DNA of 64,000 bases from Pseudomonas sp. WJP1 (GTDB lineage: Bacteria; Pseudomonadota; Gammaproteobacteria; Pseudomonadales; Pseudomonadaceae). Both the position numbers and the translations under genes were made by a program. The notes below the pieces were generated by a model that was not told the origin of the DNA, ran no database searches, and was given only the letters and a program-made list of their open reading frames with translations. Positions 62,480 to 64,000 of this stretch are shown here, one piece after another; position 1 is the first letter of the stretch, and each line of letters starts with the position of its first letter. Location: assembly GCF_028471945.1 (NCBI RefSeq), contig NZ_CP110128.1:5297001-5361000 (forward strand), given 5' to 3'.

Positions 62480-64000
62480 ATGAAATTTATGGACAACAAC
62501 GCGCATACATTCAAAACCTTCTGGTCAGGACAGGTTCCGTTCATCGCCTCTTTTGCAGTGCAACAACTGCGCCTGTGGGTGAACAGCAATCCCTGGTTTT
62601 CCGGGCATGACCACGACACCTGGTTCGACCTGCCTCGCGAAACCCTGGACAGCCTTCAAGCGGACTACCAGGTTGAATGGGCTCAACTCGGCCAAAAACT
62701 GCTGACCGGCCAGCCCTTCAGTTTCGATGATCGACGTTTCACCAGCGGCAACTGGAGCGCACCACTGTTCGGCTCGCTCGCCGCGTTTTACCTGCTCAAC
62801 TCCAGCTTCCTGCTGAAACTGCTCGACAAGCTGCTGATCGACGAAAAGAAAGCACGCCAACGCCTGCGCTATCTGGTGGAGCAAGCCATTGCCGCCAGCG
62901 CACCGAGCAATTTCCTGGCCAGTAACCCTGATGCATTGCAGCGTGCGGTCGAGACCCAAGGCGCCAGCCTGATCACAGGGATGCAGCATCTGGCCAGCGA
63001 CATGAATGAAGGCAAGATGCGCCAGTGCGATAGCGGCGCCTTCAAGGTTGGCGTCGACCTGGCCAATACCCCGGGCGAAGTCGTCTTCGAGAATCAGATC
63101 TTCCAACTCATCCAGTACTACCCGCAAAGCGAAACCCAGTACAAGCAGCCGGTGCTCGTCGTACCGCCGTCGATCAACAAGTACTACATCCTCGATCTGC
63201 GCCCGGACAACTCGATGGTCCGCCACCTGCTGGAAAAGGGGCACCCCGTATTCCTGGTCTCCTGGCGCAATTTTGACCAGGAACACGCCGGCACCACCTG
63301 GGATGACCTGATCGAGCACGGGGTAATCAACGCCCTGCAAGTCACCCGCGAGATCAGTGGCCAGCAGCGAATCAATTGCGTGGGCTTCTGCATCGGCGGC
63401 ACCTTGTTGAGCACCGCGTTGGCCGTACTGGCGGCACGTGGCGACCGCGAGATCGCCAGCCTGAGCCTGTTCGCCACGTTCCTGGATTATCTGGATACCG
63501 GCCCGATCGACATCTTCGTCGATGAAGAACTGGTGGCCTACCGCGAGCGCACCATTGGTGGTGTGAACGGCCCCATCGGTCTGTTCCGTGGCGAGGACAT
63601 GGGCAATACCTTTTCCCTGCTGCGCCCCAACGAGCTGTGGTGGAACTACAACGTCGACAAATACCTCAAGGGGCAGAAGCCGATTCCACTGGATCTGCTG
63701 TTCTGGAACAACGACAGCACCAACCTTCCAGGGCCGATGTACTGCTGGTACCTGCGCCACACCTACCTGCAGAATGATTTGAAATCAGGCGAGCTGGAGT
63801 GCTGCGGGACCAAGCTGGATTTGCGTGCAATCGACGCTCCCGCCTACATCCTGGCGACCCATGACGATCACATCGTGCCGTGGAAGAGCGCCTACGCCAG
63901 CACCCACCTGCTCTCCGGGCCCAAGCGTTTCGTACTGGGCGCTTCCGGGCATATCGCTGGCGTCGTCAATCCGCCGGCCAAGCAGAAGCGTCATTACTGG
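62480..64000 (+). CDS. phbC: Class I poly(3-hydroxybutyrate) synthase (3' end outside window)
   Basis: The frame is open from the ATG at 62480 (MKFMDNNAHTFKTFWSGQVP) to the window edge, 507 codons, with no stop. A second ATG lies three codons later. The lipase-like box GFCIGG has the nucleophile Cys304, the catalytic Asp463 is in HDDHIVPW and the His491 in GASGHIAGV, so the triad is complete. Class I synthases are about 560-590 residues, so roughly 55-80 residues are missing. It polymerises 3-hydroxybutyryl-CoA on the granule surface. It is the third gene of the phb operon. Confidence 0.95.
   Translation, partial: MKFMDNNAHTFKTFWSGQVPFIASFAVQQLRLWVNSNPWFSGHDHDTWFDLPRETLDSLQADYQVEWAQLGQKLLTGQPFSFDDRRFTSGNWSAPLFGSLAAFYLLNSSFLLKLLDKLLIDEKKARQRLRYLVEQAIAASAPSNFLASNPDALQRAVETQGASLITGMQHLASDMNEGKMRQCDSGAFKVGVDLANTPGEVVFENQIFQLIQYYPQSETQYKQPVLVVPPSINKYYILDLRPDNSMVRHLLEKGHPVFLVSWRNFDQEHAGTTWDDLIEHGVINALQVTREISGQQRINCVGFCIGGTLLSTALAVLAARGDREIASLSLFATFLDYLDTGPIDIFVDEELVAYRERTIGGVNGPIGLFRGEDMGNTFSLLRPNELWWNYNVDKYLKGQKPIPLDLLFWNNDSTNLPGPMYCWYLRHTYLQNDLKSGELECCGTKLDLRAIDAPAYILATHDDHIVPWKSAYASTHLLSGPKRFVLGASGHIAGVVNPPAKQKRHYW

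Noticed and set aside
62525..63760. 411-codon minus-strand frame opposite phbC
   Set aside because: Antisense shadow. The plus strand encodes a class I PHA synthase with a full catalytic triad.
1..64000. tRNA, rRNA, IS element, integrase or prophage genes
   Set aside because: I looked for cloverleaf ends, transposase and phage motifs and found none. A covariance or profile search would be needed to exclude them fully.

Overview
The window looks like a chromosomal segment of a fluorescent Pseudomonas (P. fluorescens/P. putida type). The signs are high GC, the gene order rlmKL-rmf-pyrD-nasS-nasT-nasA-kinase-cobA-oprF-sigX-cmpX-crfX, a GntR-led prpBC-acnD-prpF-prpD operon, and many pseudomonad REP palindromes of the form GTAGGAGCGAGC...GCTCGCGA between genes. 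No rRNA, tRNA, prophage, IS element or CRISPR array was seen. Most of the window is densely packed core genome.

Layout. 1-8.3 kb: purine catabolism (xdhA partial, xdhB, xdhC, guaD), then a GntR regulator divergent from a BenE-family transporter. 8.3-16.2 kb: yggL, PBP4-type dacB, a CHASE/PAS/GGDEF diguanylate cyclase, rlmKL and rmf with a strongly folded leader. 16.4-23.4 kb: pyrD and the nitrate-sensing/uptake cluster nasS-nasT-nasA with a PP2C-kinase fusion and cobA; the nitrite and nitrate reductase genes are not here. 23.4-28.3 kb: a 71-bp REP tandem array, then oprF, sigX, cmpX, crfX, a ZntB/CorA transporter and rraA. 28.4-33 kb: an alpha/beta hydrolase and the divergent ppsA/ppsR pair. 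33-41.7 kb: the 2-methylcitrate (propionate) operon. 41.8-45 kb: a three-gene retropepsin/membrane-transglutaminase/ATP-grasp module (Rlo type). 45-53.5 kb: pabB, thrH, cysH, an NCS1 transporter with an allantoin/hydantoin racemase, LysR/SDR and a HAD phosphatase. 53.6-55.5 kb: small proteins, including two glycine-zipper paralogues. 55.6-64 kb: a short-chain PHA (polyhydroxybutyrate) locus, phaR(phbF)-phaP-phbX divided from phbR and phbB-phbA-phbC; phbC runs off the right edge.

The most informative signals outside coding sequence are as follows. (1) A complete control chain lies before nasA: a sigma-54-type promoter, two hairpins with A1/G4 hexanucleotide loops (the ANTAR target signature), and an intrinsic terminator whose 5' arm overlaps the second hairpin. 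(2) A stack of four hairpins lies before rmf. (3) TTGTGC/GCACAA-type boxes lie in the phaP/phbX divergent promoter and are plausible PhaR sites. (4) TTGTNNACAA palindromes lie at two purine-related loci and TTGTCGACAA boxes lie at the prp promoter, plausible GntR operators. (5) A terminator for phaP is embedded in the last codons of phaR. The PHB locus is accessory in Pseudomonas and is the best candidate for acquired DNA here. The Rlo module and the Cys-triad protein PhbX are the least understood proteins in the window.
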